Program-made: the position numbers and the translations under genes
Assembly: GCA_038746265.1 (NCBI GenBank)
Contig: JBCDKU010000033.1
Coordinates: 1-27,221, forward strand
DNA length: 27,221 nucleotides
Direction: 5' to 3'
Origin: JBCBKP01 sp038746265
GTDB taxonomy: Bacteria > Planctomycetota > Phycisphaerae > Phycisphaerales > UBA1924
In this document: piece after piece, positions 15,623 through 24,305 of the stretch
Position numbering within the stretch: position 1 is the first letter of the stretch
Layout of the letters: each line of letters starts with the position of its first letter
The notes under the pieces: generated by a model
What the model was told of the DNA's origin: nothing
What the model saw: the letters and a program-made list of their open reading frames with translations, nothing else
Database searches by the model: none

Positions 15623-16522
15623 ATGCTCCAGCACACACTCAAGCTCAGCCTGCTCACGATGCTCACCGCCGGCTCCGCCTCCGCTCAGTCGGGCGTGGGC
15701 ATCAATGACCTCATCATCGGGGCGCACGGATCCGAATCGTCCGCCGCGAGGCTCGGTCTCCGGCTCGGCGACAACACGCAGGACCCTTTCCAGACCGCGA
15801 TCTTCGTCCGAGGATCGCAGCCGATCATCGTCAACAACTTCGACACCGACGGCGACGGGCACGTCTCGATGGCGGCCCGCACCAAGGCCGACATCCTACT
15901 CGAGTCGATCCCCTCAGCCGCCGCCGGCGCCAACCCGATGGACCTCAAGCGGGGCATGGTCCTTCTGAAGTCCAACCCGGGCCATGAAGGCGGCGGACTC
16001 TGGAACGGACACAGTCCCCTGGTCTTCCCGCAGGTCTTCTCGCAGGGGCTCGACGTCTTGATGGTGATCAACTTCGCTCACCCGGAGCTGGATGCCGATG
16101 TCTTCGGTCTCGTCGAGCTCGACAGCAACGGCTTCGCCCACGCCAGTGACGGCTTCATCCCCGGCGTGCCGGGCGTGCGGCTCTTCGATGTCACCGGGAT
16201 GCCGACCGACCCGGCCGAGGACCGCCTCGCGTTCGATGTCACTCCGGACGACTTCGGTGAACTGAAGCCGGTGAGCGGCCAGATCTGGATCGACGACCGG
16301 ATCGGCGGCACCCTCCGGCAGATCGATTGGGACCCCGCCGACTTCAACTTCGACGGCGTCCGCAACATCTCCGACCTGTTCGACTACATCAATGTCTACA
16401 CCGACAATACCGCCACCGCCGGCGGTGTCCGTGTCGCGGCAGGCGACGTCAACGGCGACGGCGTCGTGAACATCTCCGACCTGTTCGAGTTCGTCCGGCT
16501 GTTCACCGCCACACCCGAGTAA
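15623..16522 (+). CDS. Secreted dockerin-like protein, paralog B (two dockerin modules)
   Basis: A 299-residue protein with signal peptide MLQHTLKLSLLTMLTAGSASAQ. The central domain is related to the preceding gene: DTDGDGHVSMAARTKADILLESIPS aligns in parts with DVDGNGMTTFLARGKADILWETLSS, and VRLFDVTGMP with LHVFDVTGLS. At the C-terminus two dockerin-like modules occur, DFNFDGVRNISDLFDYINVY and DVNGDGVVNISDLFEFVRLF, where paralog A has one. The AAAGGAACC ribosome-binding site is about eight bases before the ATG. No enzyme motif was found. It may be an extracellular or cell-envelope component attached through its Ca-dependent modules; partner proteins (cohesins) are not recognisable in the window. 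Confidence 0.82.
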   Translation: MLQHTLKLSLLTMLTAGSASAQSGVGINDLIIGAHGSESSAARLGLRLGDNTQDPFQTAIFVRGSQPIIVNNFDTDGDGHVSMAARTKADILLESIPSAAAGANPMDLKRGMVLLKSNPGHEGGGLWNGHSPLVFPQVFSQGLDVLMVINFAHPELDADVFGLVELDSNGFAHASDGFIPGVPGVRLFDVTGMPTDPAEDRLAFDVTPDDFGELKPVSGQIWIDDRIGGTLRQIDWDPADFNFDGVRNISDLFDYINVYTDNTATAGGVRVAAGDVNGDGVVNISDLFEFVRLFTATPE

Positions 16523-16564
16523 GAACGACCGAGTTCCACAGGCTCTCTCTCCCCCTCCGGGCCC

Positions 16565-16582
16565 CACCCGCCACCGCGGGTG
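16565..16582 (+). terminator. GC-rich hairpin after the dockerin pair
   Basis: A perfect 7-bp stem CACCCGC/GCGGGTG with loop CACC lies 42 bases after the stop of paralog B. No T tract follows, so it may be a Rho-type or weak terminator only. Confidence 0.3.
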
Positions 16583-16715
16583 CGGCCGGTTCTGGCTTCA
16601 GAACTCCAGTCCCAAATCCGAGCCCCCCTTGGTATTCTGCTTCCGGAGGGTTCCCACGGCGTCCGTACAGCCACCCGGAACCCGGCGGACGGCCTGTGAA
16701 AGGGCCACGAGGCAC

Positions 16716-16724
16716 AAAGGAGGG
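16716..16724 (+). promoter_or_regulatory. Strong ribosome-binding site AAAGGAGGG
   Basis: This near-perfect anti-16S match ends six bases before the ATG at 16731 and decides that start over an in-frame ATG at 16629, 34 codons upstream. The signal peptide begins right at the chosen ATG. Confidence 0.85.
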
Positions 16725-16730
16725 CTCTGG

Positions 16731-19700
16731 ATGTCCAAACGCAGCAACATCTGTGCGCGGTGGGTGACGGCGATCGGTGCCGGCATCGCCGCGCTCGCGA
16801 TCAACCCCGCGGTGTCGGCCCAGTCCGACGACCGCAACGCCCGCGGCGAGGAGACCAACGACTGGTTCGGCTCGCTCGAGTGGCGCAACATCGGACCCGG
16901 ACGCGGCGGCCGCGCCCAGGCGGTCTCGGGCGTCATCGGCGACCGCGACACCTACTACATGGGCGTCACGGGCGGCGGTCTCTGGAAGACCACAGACGCG
17001 GGCCAGAACTGGCGTCCCATCTCCGATGAGTACTTCAAGACCGGCTCCGTGGGTGACGTCGAGGTCGCCGCCTCGGATCCCAACGTCGTCTACGTCGGCA
17101 TGGGCGAGGCCGACATCCGCGGCAACTTCTCCCACGGCGACGGCGTCTACCGCTCGCTCGACGCCGGCAAGACCTGGGAGCACATGGGCCTCGAGGACAC
17201 GCGCCAGATCGGACGCCTCGCGGTTCACCCGAACGACCCGATGACCGTCTTCGTCGCGGCGCTGGGCCACGTCTGGGGCTCCAACACCGAGCGCGGCATC
17301 TTCAAGTCCACCGACGGCGGCGAGACCTGGAACAAGGTTCTCTACGTCGATGAGAACACGGGCGGCATCGACGTCCGCATCGACCCGCTCAACCCGCGCG
17401 TCGTCTACGCCGGCATGTGGGAAGTCTCCCGCAAGCCCTGGCGCATGGACTCGGGCGGCGAGGGCTCGGGTCTGTACAAGTCCACCGACGGCGGTGAGAC
17501 GTGGACCGAGCTCACCAACGGCATCCCGAAGGGCGTCAAGGGCAAGGTCTCGATCTCGCCCAGCCGCGCCCAGCGCGACCTCGTCTACGCGATGGTCGAG
17601 GCCGACGAGGGCGGTGTCTTCCGCTCGGATGACGGCGGCGAGACCTTCCGCCGCACCAACTCCGACCGCCAGCTCCGCCAACGCGCGTGGTACTACACCC
17701 ACATCTACGCCGACCCGCAGGAAGCGGACACCGTCTACGTGCTCAACGTGGGCTTCCACCGCTCGAACGACGGGGGCAGGACCTTCCCCGATCGCCTCCG
17801 CCCCCCGCACGGAGACAACCACGACATGTGGATCGACCCGTTCGACAACACCCGCATGGTCGAGTCCAACGACGGCGGCGCGAACGTCAGCTTCGACAAG
17901 GGCGCCAGCTGGACCGATCAGACGGGCCAGCCCACCGCGCAGTTCTACCGCGTGACCACCGACAACAGGTTCCCCTACCGCGTCTACGGCGCGCAGCAGG
18001 ACAACTCGACCGCCAGTGTGTCGAGCCGCAGCTTCGCATTCGGCAACTGGGAGCGTGACCTCTACGCCGTCGGCGGCGGCGAGTCGGGCTACATCGCGAT
18101 CCACCCAGAGGATGACGACGTCATCTACGCCGGCAGCTACGGCGGCCTGATGACCTACTACAACCACGACACGGGCGTCCGCCGCAACGTCACCGTCTGG
18201 CCCGAGAACCCGATGGGCGCCGGCGCCGACGTGCTCGAGCACCGCTTCCAGTGGACCTTCCCGATCATCTTCAGCCCGCACGACTCGAACAAGATGTACG
18301 TGGGCGGCGAGCGCGTGTTTGTCACCACCGATGGGGGCGCGAGCTTCACCGCGATCAGCCCCGACCTCACCACCAACGACAAGGACAAGCAGCGCTCCTC
18401 GGGCGGCCTGATCACTCAAGACAACACCGCTGTCGAGTACTACTGCACTGTCTTCACCATCGCCGAGAGCCCGCTCCAGAAGAACCTCATTTGGGCCGGC
18501 TCCGACGACGGGCTCATCCACGTCACGACCAACGGACGCGACTGGCGCAACGTCACTCCGCGCGGCATGGGCGACTGGCCCATGATCAGCCTCATCGAGG
18601 CCTCCCCGCACGACGCCGACACCGCCTACGCCGCCGTCAACCGCTACAAGATGGATGACTTCAAGCCCTACGTCTACCGCACGACCAACCGCGGTCGCTC
18701 GTGGCAACTCGTCGCCGACGGCATCCCGAACGGCGCCCACGTCCGCTCGGTTCGCGAGGACCCGATGGTCGAGGGCCTGCTCTACGCGGGCACCGAGACG
18801 GGTGTGTACGTGAGCTTCAATAAGGGCAACGACTGGGAGCCGCTCAACATGAACCTCCCCGTCGTCCCGGTCACCGACGTGACCGTCAAGGACGACGACC
18901 TCGTGATCGCCACGCAGGGCCGCTCGTTCTGGATCCTCCCGGGCCTCTCGGTCCTCCGCCAGATCGCGACGACCAGCCCGAGCGACGCCAGCCCCGCGCT
19001 CTTCGCGCCGGCCGACACCTACCGCTCCCGCGGCTACTCGGTCGCCACGCACTTCTACGTCCCGGAGAGCATGGCGGGCGAGTCGATGACCCTCACCTAC
19101 GAGGACGCTGACGGCGAAACCATCCGCGAGTACAAGGTCAACGTCGCGCTCGAGGGCGAGGACACGCCCAGCCGCGGCCGCCGCGGCGGCGACACCATCT
19201 CGGCAGAGCCCGGCATGAATGGGTTCAGCTGGAACATGCGCCTGCCCAACCCGACCGACATCCCGGGCGCGATCCACTGGCCCGGCATCCCGCCCGGGCC
19301 CCGCGTCCCGCCGGGCGAGTACACGGTCACCATGACCGCGGGCGACGACAGCATGTCGCAGACCTTTACCATCCACGGTGACCCGCGCGTCGAGACGACG
19401 CAGGCCGAGTACGAGGCGCAGTTCGACCTCCTGCTCGACATCCACAACGCCGTGGACACCGCGCACACGACCGTCAACACGATCCAGGACATCCGTGCGT
19501 CGATCAACGACGTGCTCGAGCGCGCGGGCAAGGTCGGGTCGGCCGAGTCGCTCACAACCATGGCCGACGACATCAAGGCGACCCTCAAGGAAGTTGAGGA
19601 GGCGATCTACCAGACCAAGAGCAAGTCCAGCCAAGACCCGCTCAACTTCCCGATCCGCCTTAACGACAAGATCGGCGGCCTCGCCGGCACCGTGGACGGC

Positions 19701-19868
19701 GACTTCGCCCCCACGCAGCAGTCGATCGACGTCTTTAACCGCCTCAAGAAGCTGCTCGACGCCGAGGTGGCCAAGTTCAACAAGGTCGTCGAGGAAGAAC
19801 TCCCCGAGTTCAACCGTGCCGTTGCCGAGCAAGCGATCCCCGCGATTGTGATCGGCGAGCAGGACTAA
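16731..19868 (+). CDS. Secreted BNR-repeat/sortilin-type beta-propeller protein
   Basis: A 1045-residue protein. An N-terminal signal segment (MSKRSNICARWVTAIGAG...PAVSAQ, about 1-31) precedes the family opening WRNIGPGRGGRAQAVSG and YYMGVTGGGLWKTTDAGQNW (51-94). At least nine BNR/Asp-box repeats of the S/T-x-D-x-G-x-x-W/F type follow: KTTDAGQNW, RSLDAGKTW, FKSTDGGETW, YKSTDGGETW, RSDDGGETF, RSNDGGRTF, VTTDGGASF, RTTNRGRSW and VSFNKGNDW. They should fold as one or two propellers (residues 50-770). A beta-sandwich-like part follows, then a helical C-terminus (about 885-1045) rich in Glu/Lys with coiled-coil-like stretches. Proteins with this layout are annotated as VPS10/sortilin-like or WD40/YVTN/BNR-like and often as glycosyl hydrolases, but sialidase catalytic residues are not evident, so no enzyme activity is claimed. 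It is probably periplasmic or surface-exposed. Confidence 0.9.
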   Translation: MSKRSNICARWVTAIGAGIAALAINPAVSAQSDDRNARGEETNDWFGSLEWRNIGPGRGGRAQAVSGVIGDRDTYYMGVTGGGLWKTTDAGQNWRPISDEYFKTGSVGDVEVAASDPNVVYVGMGEADIRGNFSHGDGVYRSLDAGKTWEHMGLEDTRQIGRLAVHPNDPMTVFVAALGHVWGSNTERGIFKSTDGGETWNKVLYVDENTGGIDVRIDPLNPRVVYAGMWEVSRKPWRMDSGGEGSGLYKSTDGGETWTELTNGIPKGVKGKVSISPSRAQRDLVYAMVEADEGGVFRSDDGGETFRRTNSDRQLRQRAWYYTHIYADPQEADTVYVLNVGFHRSNDGGRTFPDRLRPPHGDNHDMWIDPFDNTRMVESNDGGANVSFDKGASWTDQTGQPTAQFYRVTTDNRFPYRVYGAQQDNSTASVSSRSFAFGNWERDLYAVGGGESGYIAIHPEDDDVIYAGSYGGLMTYYNHDTGVRRNVTVWPENPMGAGADVLEHRFQWTFPIIFSPHDSNKMYVGGERVFVTTDGGASFTAISPDLTTNDKDKQRSSGGLITQDNTAVEYYCTVFTIAESPLQKNLIWAGSDDGLIHVTTNGRDWRNVTPRGMGDWPMISLIEASPHDADTAYAAVNRYKMDDFKPYVYRTTNRGRSWQLVADGIPNGAHVRSVREDPMVEGLLYAGTETGVYVSFNKGNDWEPLNMNLPVVPVTDVTVKDDDLVIATQGRSFWILPGLSVLRQIATTSPSDASPALFAPADTYRSRGYSVATHFYVPESMAGESMTLTYEDADGETIREYKVNVALEGEDTPSRGRRGGDTISAEPGMNGFSWNMRLPNPTDIPGAIHWPGIPPGPRVPPGEYTVTMTAGDDSMSQTFTIHGDPRVETTQAEYEAQFDLLLDIHNAVDTAHTTVNTIQDIRASINDVLERAGKVGSAESLTTMADDIKATLKEVEEAIYQTKSKSSQDPLNFPIRLNDKIGGLAGTVDGDFAPTQQSIDVFNRLKKLLDAEVAKFNKVVEEELPEFNRAVAEQAIPAIVIGEQD

Positions 19869-19878
19869 CCAACCAACC

Positions 19879-19908
19879 CGACGCCCCCCGGGAAACCGAG
19901 CGGCGTCG
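19879..19908 (+). terminator. Hairpin with GAAA loop after the BNR gene
   Basis: Eleven bases after the stop codon, CGACGCC (19879-19885) pairs with GGCGTCG (19902-19908), with an inner CGG-GAAA-CCG stem-loop. No T run follows. It lies between convergent genes and could serve transcription from the left. Confidence 0.5.
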
Positions 19909-19938
19909 ATTCCCACACAACGACCACACCCCCGCCTC

Positions 19939-19969
19939 CCTCTCCCCCACCGAGAGCGTCGGGGTGAGG
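19939..19969. repeat. CT-rich/GGGGTGAGG imperfect hairpin of a common intergenic type
   Basis: CCTCTCCCC at 19939-19947 can pair with GGGGTGAGG at 19961-19969 with one T-T mismatch around a 13-base loop. Similar CCCTCTCC...GGGTGAGG elements are frequent between bacterial genes. Whether it is repeated in this genome cannot be seen here. Confidence 0.35.
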
Positions 19970-19995
19970 ACTACCCCCTCTACCTCTCCTAACCG

Positions 19996-20023
19996 AATGC
20001 CAAGTGCCGATTGCCGAGTGCCA
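19996..20023. repeat. Four tandem 7-bp units between convergent genes
   Basis: The units AATGCCA, AGTGCCG, ATTGCCG and AGTGCCA follow one another exactly and share A-N-T-G-C-C-R. The array stops one base before the aminotransferase stop codon region (20025-20027). Confidence 0.7.
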
Positions 20024-20024
20024 C

Positions 20025-21491
20025 TCACCCCGCCACGCGAGCCAGCCCCCGCTCGATGCACTCAAACACCCGCGGCCAGTCCGCCATCTTGAACACGCCC
20101 AGCGGCGGCAGCACGCGCAGATGGAACGGCCCGTGCCCGCACCAGAAGAGCACGACGCCCTCCTCGAAGCACGCCTTCGCCGCCTTGGCGACCTTGGCCT
20201 TCTCGCCGCCGAACGGCGTGAAGCGGCACATGCCGCCGATGCCGCCCGGGTTCGGGTCGCCGAAGGGCACGTCAGGGAACCAGTCCGGGTGCTTCGCCTT
20301 GAGCGCCTCGAACTGCGTGCGGAACGCCGCGTGGTGCTGAGCGATCCGCCCGTCGCCCCGGTCGAGCATGCCGGGCTTCGAGTCGTAGTAATCGCCCTCC
20401 GCGAGCATCTCGATCATCCGCGTGCCGACCGCAAAATCCTGCGACGTGCCCGTGAACGTGCCGCTGAGCAGTCCCGGCTTCGGCGCGTACCGCTCGGTCC
20501 AGAGCGTCGCGCACGCCTGCGTCATCTTGCCCACGCACAGCACATCGACGTACTCGCCCAGGTCGTACGTCTCGTACGCGAACATCCGCTGCGTCCGCCC
20601 GAACGTCTGCACCTCGTCGTCCCAGATCGCGATGTTGTTCGCGCGGCACATGTCCATCAGCGCGACGAGGTAGTCCCGCGGTGCGGTGTTGAACCCGCCC
20701 TCGCCCTGGATCAGCTCGAAGATAAAGCACGCGTGCATGCCCGGGTAGCGGTCGATGAACTGCTGCAGCCTCCAGCACGCATGGTCGATGAAGTTCTTCG
20801 CGCCGCCGACCTTCTCGACCGCGTCGTCGTTCCAGTAGGGCATGTAATCGACCTGCGTCGTCAGCGGGATGCCCTCGCGGCCCGAAGCGGAATCGCCGAT
20901 CTGCGCCATCGTCACCGTGCGGCCCATAAAGCAGTGCTTGAACGCCAGCACGCGGCTCGCCGGCGCGTGCTTCTGGTAGCAGATTTTGATCGCGCTCTCG
21001 TTCGCAACCGCGCCAGATGTCGTCGCGAAGCCCTCGCGGATATCGGAGGTCTTCGAGGCGTGCTCGACGAGCTTCTCGATGAAGCCGTACGCCGCGTAGC
21101 TCGACATCAGGTTGCCGTGCTTGGGCGTGGACTCCACCGAGCCCTCGAGACTCGCCTTGATCAGCTCGGGGTGCCCGTGCCCGAAGAAGTGCACCCCGAT
21201 GCCCGTGATCATGTCCCACTTGACCGAGCCGTCCTCGAGCTCAACGAGCGCGCCGTTGCCGCCGCCCGAGCCGAGGTAGGGGTACAGCAAGGGCCGGCCC
21301 TTGACCGCCGCCGCCCGCTTCATCAGGTCCTCGTACGACTGCTTGAGGCCCGCCGTCGGCGGCCGCACGTCCGTGATCTGGCTGTTGTGCTCGACGACCC
21401 GCGCGACGATCTGATCGATCGCGGCCCTGATCTGTGGGTCGTTCTTGATGCTGGATCCGACGGTCGTCGAGGTGGCTTCGGCGGTGCTCAT
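20025..21491 (-). CDS. Class III PLP-dependent aminotransferase
   Basis: A 488-residue cytoplasmic enzyme of aminotransferase class III. Motifs: GSGGGNGALVELEDGSVKWDMITGIGV (N-terminal part of the fold), HGHPELIKA, TTSGAVANESAIKI (158-170, phosphate/PLP contact), FELIQGEGGF (258-267), DDEVQTFGRT (291-300; Asp292 contacts the pyridine nitrogen) and CVGKMTQACATLW with Lys322 as Schiff-base lysine. It transfers an omega- or alpha-amino group from an amine such as ornithine, succinylornithine, GABA or lysine to 2-oxoglutarate or pyruvate; which one cannot be read from the motifs. In other planctomycetes such a gene often lies near an M20 hydrolase and arginine-succinylation genes, and here an M20 gene is the next one upstream, so arginine/ornithine breakdown is a reasonable guess. 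A terminator-like hairpin separates the two. Confidence 0.9.
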   Translation of the reverse strand: MSTAEATSTTVGSSIKNDPQIRAAIDQIVARVVEHNSQITDVRPPTAGLKQSYEDLMKRAAAVKGRPLLYPYLGSGGGNGALVELEDGSVKWDMITGIGVHFFGHGHPELIKASLEGSVESTPKHGNLMSSYAAYGFIEKLVEHASKTSDIREGFATTSGAVANESAIKICYQKHAPASRVLAFKHCFMGRTVTMAQIGDSASGREGIPLTTQVDYMPYWNDDAVEKVGGAKNFIDHACWRLQQFIDRYPGMHACFIFELIQGEGGFNTAPRDYLVALMDMCRANNIAIWDDEVQTFGRTQRMFAYETYDLGEYVDVLCVGKMTQACATLWTERYAPKPGLLSGTFTGTSQDFAVGTRMIEMLAEGDYYDSKPGMLDRGDGRIAQHHAAFRTQFEALKAKHPDWFPDVPFGDPNPGGIGGMCRFTPFGGEKAKVAKAAKACFEEGVVLFWCGHGPFHLRVLPPLGVFKMADWPRVFECIERGLARVAG

Positions 21492-21520
21492 GCCCGAATG
21501 CTAGCCAATCCCGGCGACCA

Positions 21521-21558
21521 CAAAACGAGCCCATCGCACAAGCGAGGGATCCGGGCTC
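21521..21558 (-). terminator. Intrinsic terminator after the M20 peptidase gene
   Basis: On the minus strand GAGCCC (21558-21553) pairs with GGGCTC (21532-21527) around a 20-base loop and is followed by GTTTTG. It lies 30 bases after the M20 stop and before the aminotransferase start, which suggests the two genes are at least partly separate units. Confidence 0.5.
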
Positions 21559-21588
21559 ATCATCGCCCGACTCTTACACACGGTCTCA

Positions 21589-22794
21589 TCAATCCGAGCC
21601 GCTGCAGAGCCGCCCAATCAGCACCGCCAGCAACTGGCACCGCTCGACCACGCTCGCCAGCTCGATCCACTCGTCCGGGGTGTGAAGCCCCCCACCCCGC
21701 ACGCCGAGCGTGTCGATCGTCGTGAGGCCCGCGTCCTGCATGATGTTGCCATCGCACACGCCGCCCGTCTTCGCGAAGGGAAGCTGCTGCCCGAGATCCT
21801 CCGCGACTGCCCGCGCCGCGAGCCCGAGCTTCTCGACCTCGGGGTTCACGGGCTTGGCGGGCCGGTTGAAGCTCCGGAAGACCTCGGCCGAGGGCATCGC
21901 CTCGCCCGTGCTAAGCGCGTCGAGCTGCGCCGCGATCTCGTCCGACATCGCGCCATCGGGGAACCGCACGTTCCCCCACGCCCGCGCCAGATCCGGCACC
22001 GCGTTCGGCGCATCATTGCCTTTGAGCGGCCCCACGTTCAGGATCTTCCCCCGCTCGGGCTCGGGCATCTTCGAGATCTCGACGAGGCACTCGGCGAGCT
22101 TCGTCACCGCGCTCACGCCCTCCGTGAACGCCCGCCCGACGTGCGCCGACTTCCCCCGGCACTCCACCATGAACTGACCCGACCCCATCCGGTCGATCGC
22201 CAGTTCCCCGCCCGGCAGCGCCGGCTCGAGGGCCAATCCCCAGTCGTGCTTCGGGGCTTCTGCACGCAAACACGCGTCCGAGTGGTACGTCCCCGTCTCC
22301 TCGTCCGAGTTGAGCGTGAAGGTCCACGCGCAGTCGATCCCAACCGAGTCCAACGCCTCGAGCGCCGCGGCCGCGATCACCAGCCCGCCTTTCATATCGA
22401 CGCAGCCGGGCCCGGTCGCGGTCTTGCCGTCGGGCCGGATCGAGAGCTCGCGAAAGTCACCCTCCGGGTCGTGCACCGTGTCGAGGTGCCCCGCGACCAT
22501 GACCTTCGCGCCGGGTCGGCCCTCGGTCCGCCGGCACACCGCCGTCGGCGGGATCGCCCTGCCCCCACCCTTCTCGCCCAGCGAGAGCCACGCGGGTTTC
22601 TCCTCGCCGGGAACCAGCTCTGTGCGCGCACCGAGCGCCTCCAGACGTGACGACAGCCGCTCACGCGACTCGTCCAGCGCGGGCGTGTTGTGCCCGCCCG
22701 TCGGCAGCCCGACATGGAGCTTCAGATCCTCGAGCAACGCCGACTCGCGGGACGCGATCTCGGCGCACAGTCGCTGTTCATTCTCGGTAAGCAT
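21589..22794 (-). CDS. M20-family zinc metallopeptidase/amidohydrolase (carboxypeptidase G2-like)
   Basis: A 401-residue cytosolic-type enzyme with a complete M20 site: AGHLDTVHDP (His103 metal ligand, Asp105), GPGCVDMKGG (Asp133 bridging the two metals), NSDEETG (Glu165 general base, Glu166 ligand), LALEPAL (Glu190 ligand) and GGGLHTPDEW (His371 ligand). The lid/dimerisation region (about 200-305, with CRGKSAHVGRAFTEG) is intact. Glu at the fourth ligand place (instead of Asp) fits the carboxypeptidase G2-like branch. It removes an amino acid or acyl group from an N-acylated substrate or dipeptide. The ATG at 22794 is close (eight bases) after the M48 gene stop at 22803 on the same strand, so the two are likely co-transcribed. 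The substrate is unknown. Confidence 0.9.
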   Translation of the reverse strand: MLTENEQRLCAEIASRESALLEDLKLHVGLPTGGHNTPALDESRERLSSRLEALGARTELVPGEEKPAWLSLGEKGGGRAIPPTAVCRRTEGRPGAKVMVAGHLDTVHDPEGDFRELSIRPDGKTATGPGCVDMKGGLVIAAAALEALDSVGIDCAWTFTLNSDEETGTYHSDACLRAEAPKHDWGLALEPALPGGELAIDRMGSGQFMVECRGKSAHVGRAFTEGVSAVTKLAECLVEISKMPEPERGKILNVGPLKGNDAPNAVPDLARAWGNVRFPDGAMSDEIAAQLDALSTGEAMPSAEVFRSFNRPAKPVNPEVEKLGLAARAVAEDLGQQLPFAKTGGVCDGNIMQDAGLTTIDTLGVRGGGLHTPDEWIELASVVERCQLLAVLIGRLCSGSD

Positions 22795-22802
22795 GACGCA
22801 GG

Positions 22803-24287
22803 CTAGCCCGCGAGCTGCGCAGTCTGCGCCGAGATCCGCAGGAACTCATCGAGGACCGTCAGTCCGACACCGACCACCAGCGCGGTCAGCGCCAGACCCT
22901 TCACCCACCGAGCGGCCGCGTCGATCGGCAGCCGATCGCTCGGGAGACCCTCCAACGCTTGCAGCGCCTCGATGCGGCCCGCGAGCGAGCCGTGCCGCCA
23001 GGTGAACTTGCGGAGCCGCACCCCGTTGTGCCGCCCCACCGTCCGCAGCGCCCCGCACATCGCCCCGATCGCCGCCGCGGTCACGGGCACCGAAGCCCCG
23101 CCACGGACCGCGCCGCTCAGGTGCTTGACCGCGAACGCGTCGGCCTGCCGCTCAAACCGCCTGCTCGCGTGACCAAGCCCGAAGATCGCCGCGGCGATCA
23201 CCGCGGCCACGATCACGCCCTGGCCCACATCGGTCTCGACAAACCCGGGCACGGTGAACCGCAGCGCGAGCCCGACAACCCCGCCCGCGAGCGTGATCGA
23301 TCCCAGCACGGCGGCCGCGAGCCACGCCATGTGCCCGAGCCGCACGTGCGCGACCTCATGCGCCGCGACCGCCTCGACCTCGCGCTCCCCGAGCCGCTCG
23401 AGCAGCGCATCGGAGATCACGATGAACCGCAGCGGCGCGAGCAACCCCGCGACGGCGGCATTGAGCATCGTCCCGCCCGTGCGCCAGATCAGGTGCTCCG
23501 CGACGCGGACGTTGTGCCGCTCGCAGAGCGCCTCGAGCCGATCGCGCAGATCGCCCGGCGGCACCCTGACCGTGTCCCAGATGATCCGAAGCGCCACCGG
23601 CGCGATCGCGAGGATGCTGACCGCGCCCAGCAGCTGCGCCAGCGGCACAACCGTCTCCAGCACGCCCGGCCGCGCGATCCAGTCGCCCGGCTTGCTCGTC
23701 TTGTACAGGTGCGTCGCCCCGCGATCGATCCCCTCGCCGATCGCGAAGATCATCGCGAGCGGGATCGCGACCGTCAGCGCCCCGTGCCGCAGCGTGCGCC
23801 ACGCCGCCGCCATCGCGGGCGGCACGGGGTAGATCGGCTCGCCCCTGTCCAGTGCCCGCACGAGCACCGCGTCACCCCGGCGTTTGTCGATCGGATGCCG
23901 AGCCACCGCGAGCCCGAAGTACGCCAGCAGCAGCGGCACCAGCGCGATCACCTCGTCCAGCACGATCACATCGCCCGTGACGAGCCTGACCGTATCAAGC
24001 CACCCAAAGAACCCGACCGCGCCGACGAACCACAGCGTCGCCGCCGTGCCACCGAGCGCCGCCAGCGACTCGGCCGCATCGATCAGATTTGTCCGTCCTG
24101 TCCGATCAAGCCGTTTCATCGAGGCCGATGTCACCAGTGATGCCGCCGACACCAACGCCAGCATCGGCACCACCGCGACAAGCAGCGACACCAGCGGGTC
24201 GAGATCGAACGACCGCCACGGCCGCTCACCGGGCGGCGGCAGCATCCGGAGGCTCGCGAACGCGATGATGATCAGGACGTGCGACAC
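22803..24287 (-). CDS. Membrane-bound M48-family zinc metalloprotease
   Basis: A 494-residue integral membrane protein. Several hydrophobic helices lie before the protease domain (about 30-52, 80-96, 108-128, 168-185, 212-235). The zinc motif HEVAH is at 310-314 (VEAVAAHEVAHVRLGHM), and FERQADAFA (378-386) supplies the third ligand Glu379. Two more helices follow it (320-342, 355-372), plus one near 462-480. This is the Ste24/HtpX type of layout, with the active site facing the cytoplasm or membrane interface, used to cut membrane or lipid-modified proteins. The start is GTG at 24287; the protein begins MSHVLIIIAF, itself hydrophobic. It lies 18 bp after the stop of a lipoprotein gene and 8 bp before the M20 gene, so an operon of three is likely. 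The long N-terminal membrane part is bigger than in HtpX. Confidence 0.88.
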   Translation of the reverse strand: MSHVLIIIAFASLRMLPPPGERPWRSFDLDPLVSLLVAVVPMLALVSAASLVTSASMKRLDRTGRTNLIDAAESLAALGGTAATLWFVGAVGFFGWLDTVRLVTGDVIVLDEVIALVPLLLAYFGLAVARHPIDKRRGDAVLVRALDRGEPIYPVPPAMAAAWRTLRHGALTVAIPLAMIFAIGEGIDRGATHLYKTSKPGDWIARPGVLETVVPLAQLLGAVSILAIAPVALRIIWDTVRVPPGDLRDRLEALCERHNVRVAEHLIWRTGGTMLNAAVAGLLAPLRFIVISDALLERLGEREVEAVAAHEVAHVRLGHMAWLAAAVLGSITLAGGVVGLALRFTVPGFVETDVGQGVIVAAVIAAAIFGLGHASRRFERQADAFAVKHLSGAVRGGASVPVTAAAIGAMCGALRTVGRHNGVRLRKFTWRHGSLAGRIEALQALEGLPSDRLPIDAAARWVKGLALTALVVGVGLTVLDEFLRISAQTAQLAG

Positions 24288-24305
24288 GCGGTGAGATTCG
24301 CCCGA

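Noticed and set aside
16503..19916. 1137-residue open frame on the minus strand opposite the BNR gene
   Set aside because: It is rich in Val/Asp/Arg/Ala strings typical of antisense frames of high-GC genes. It has no signal, domain or ribosome-binding site, and the plus strand has a clear BNR protein with a perfect ribosome-binding site.
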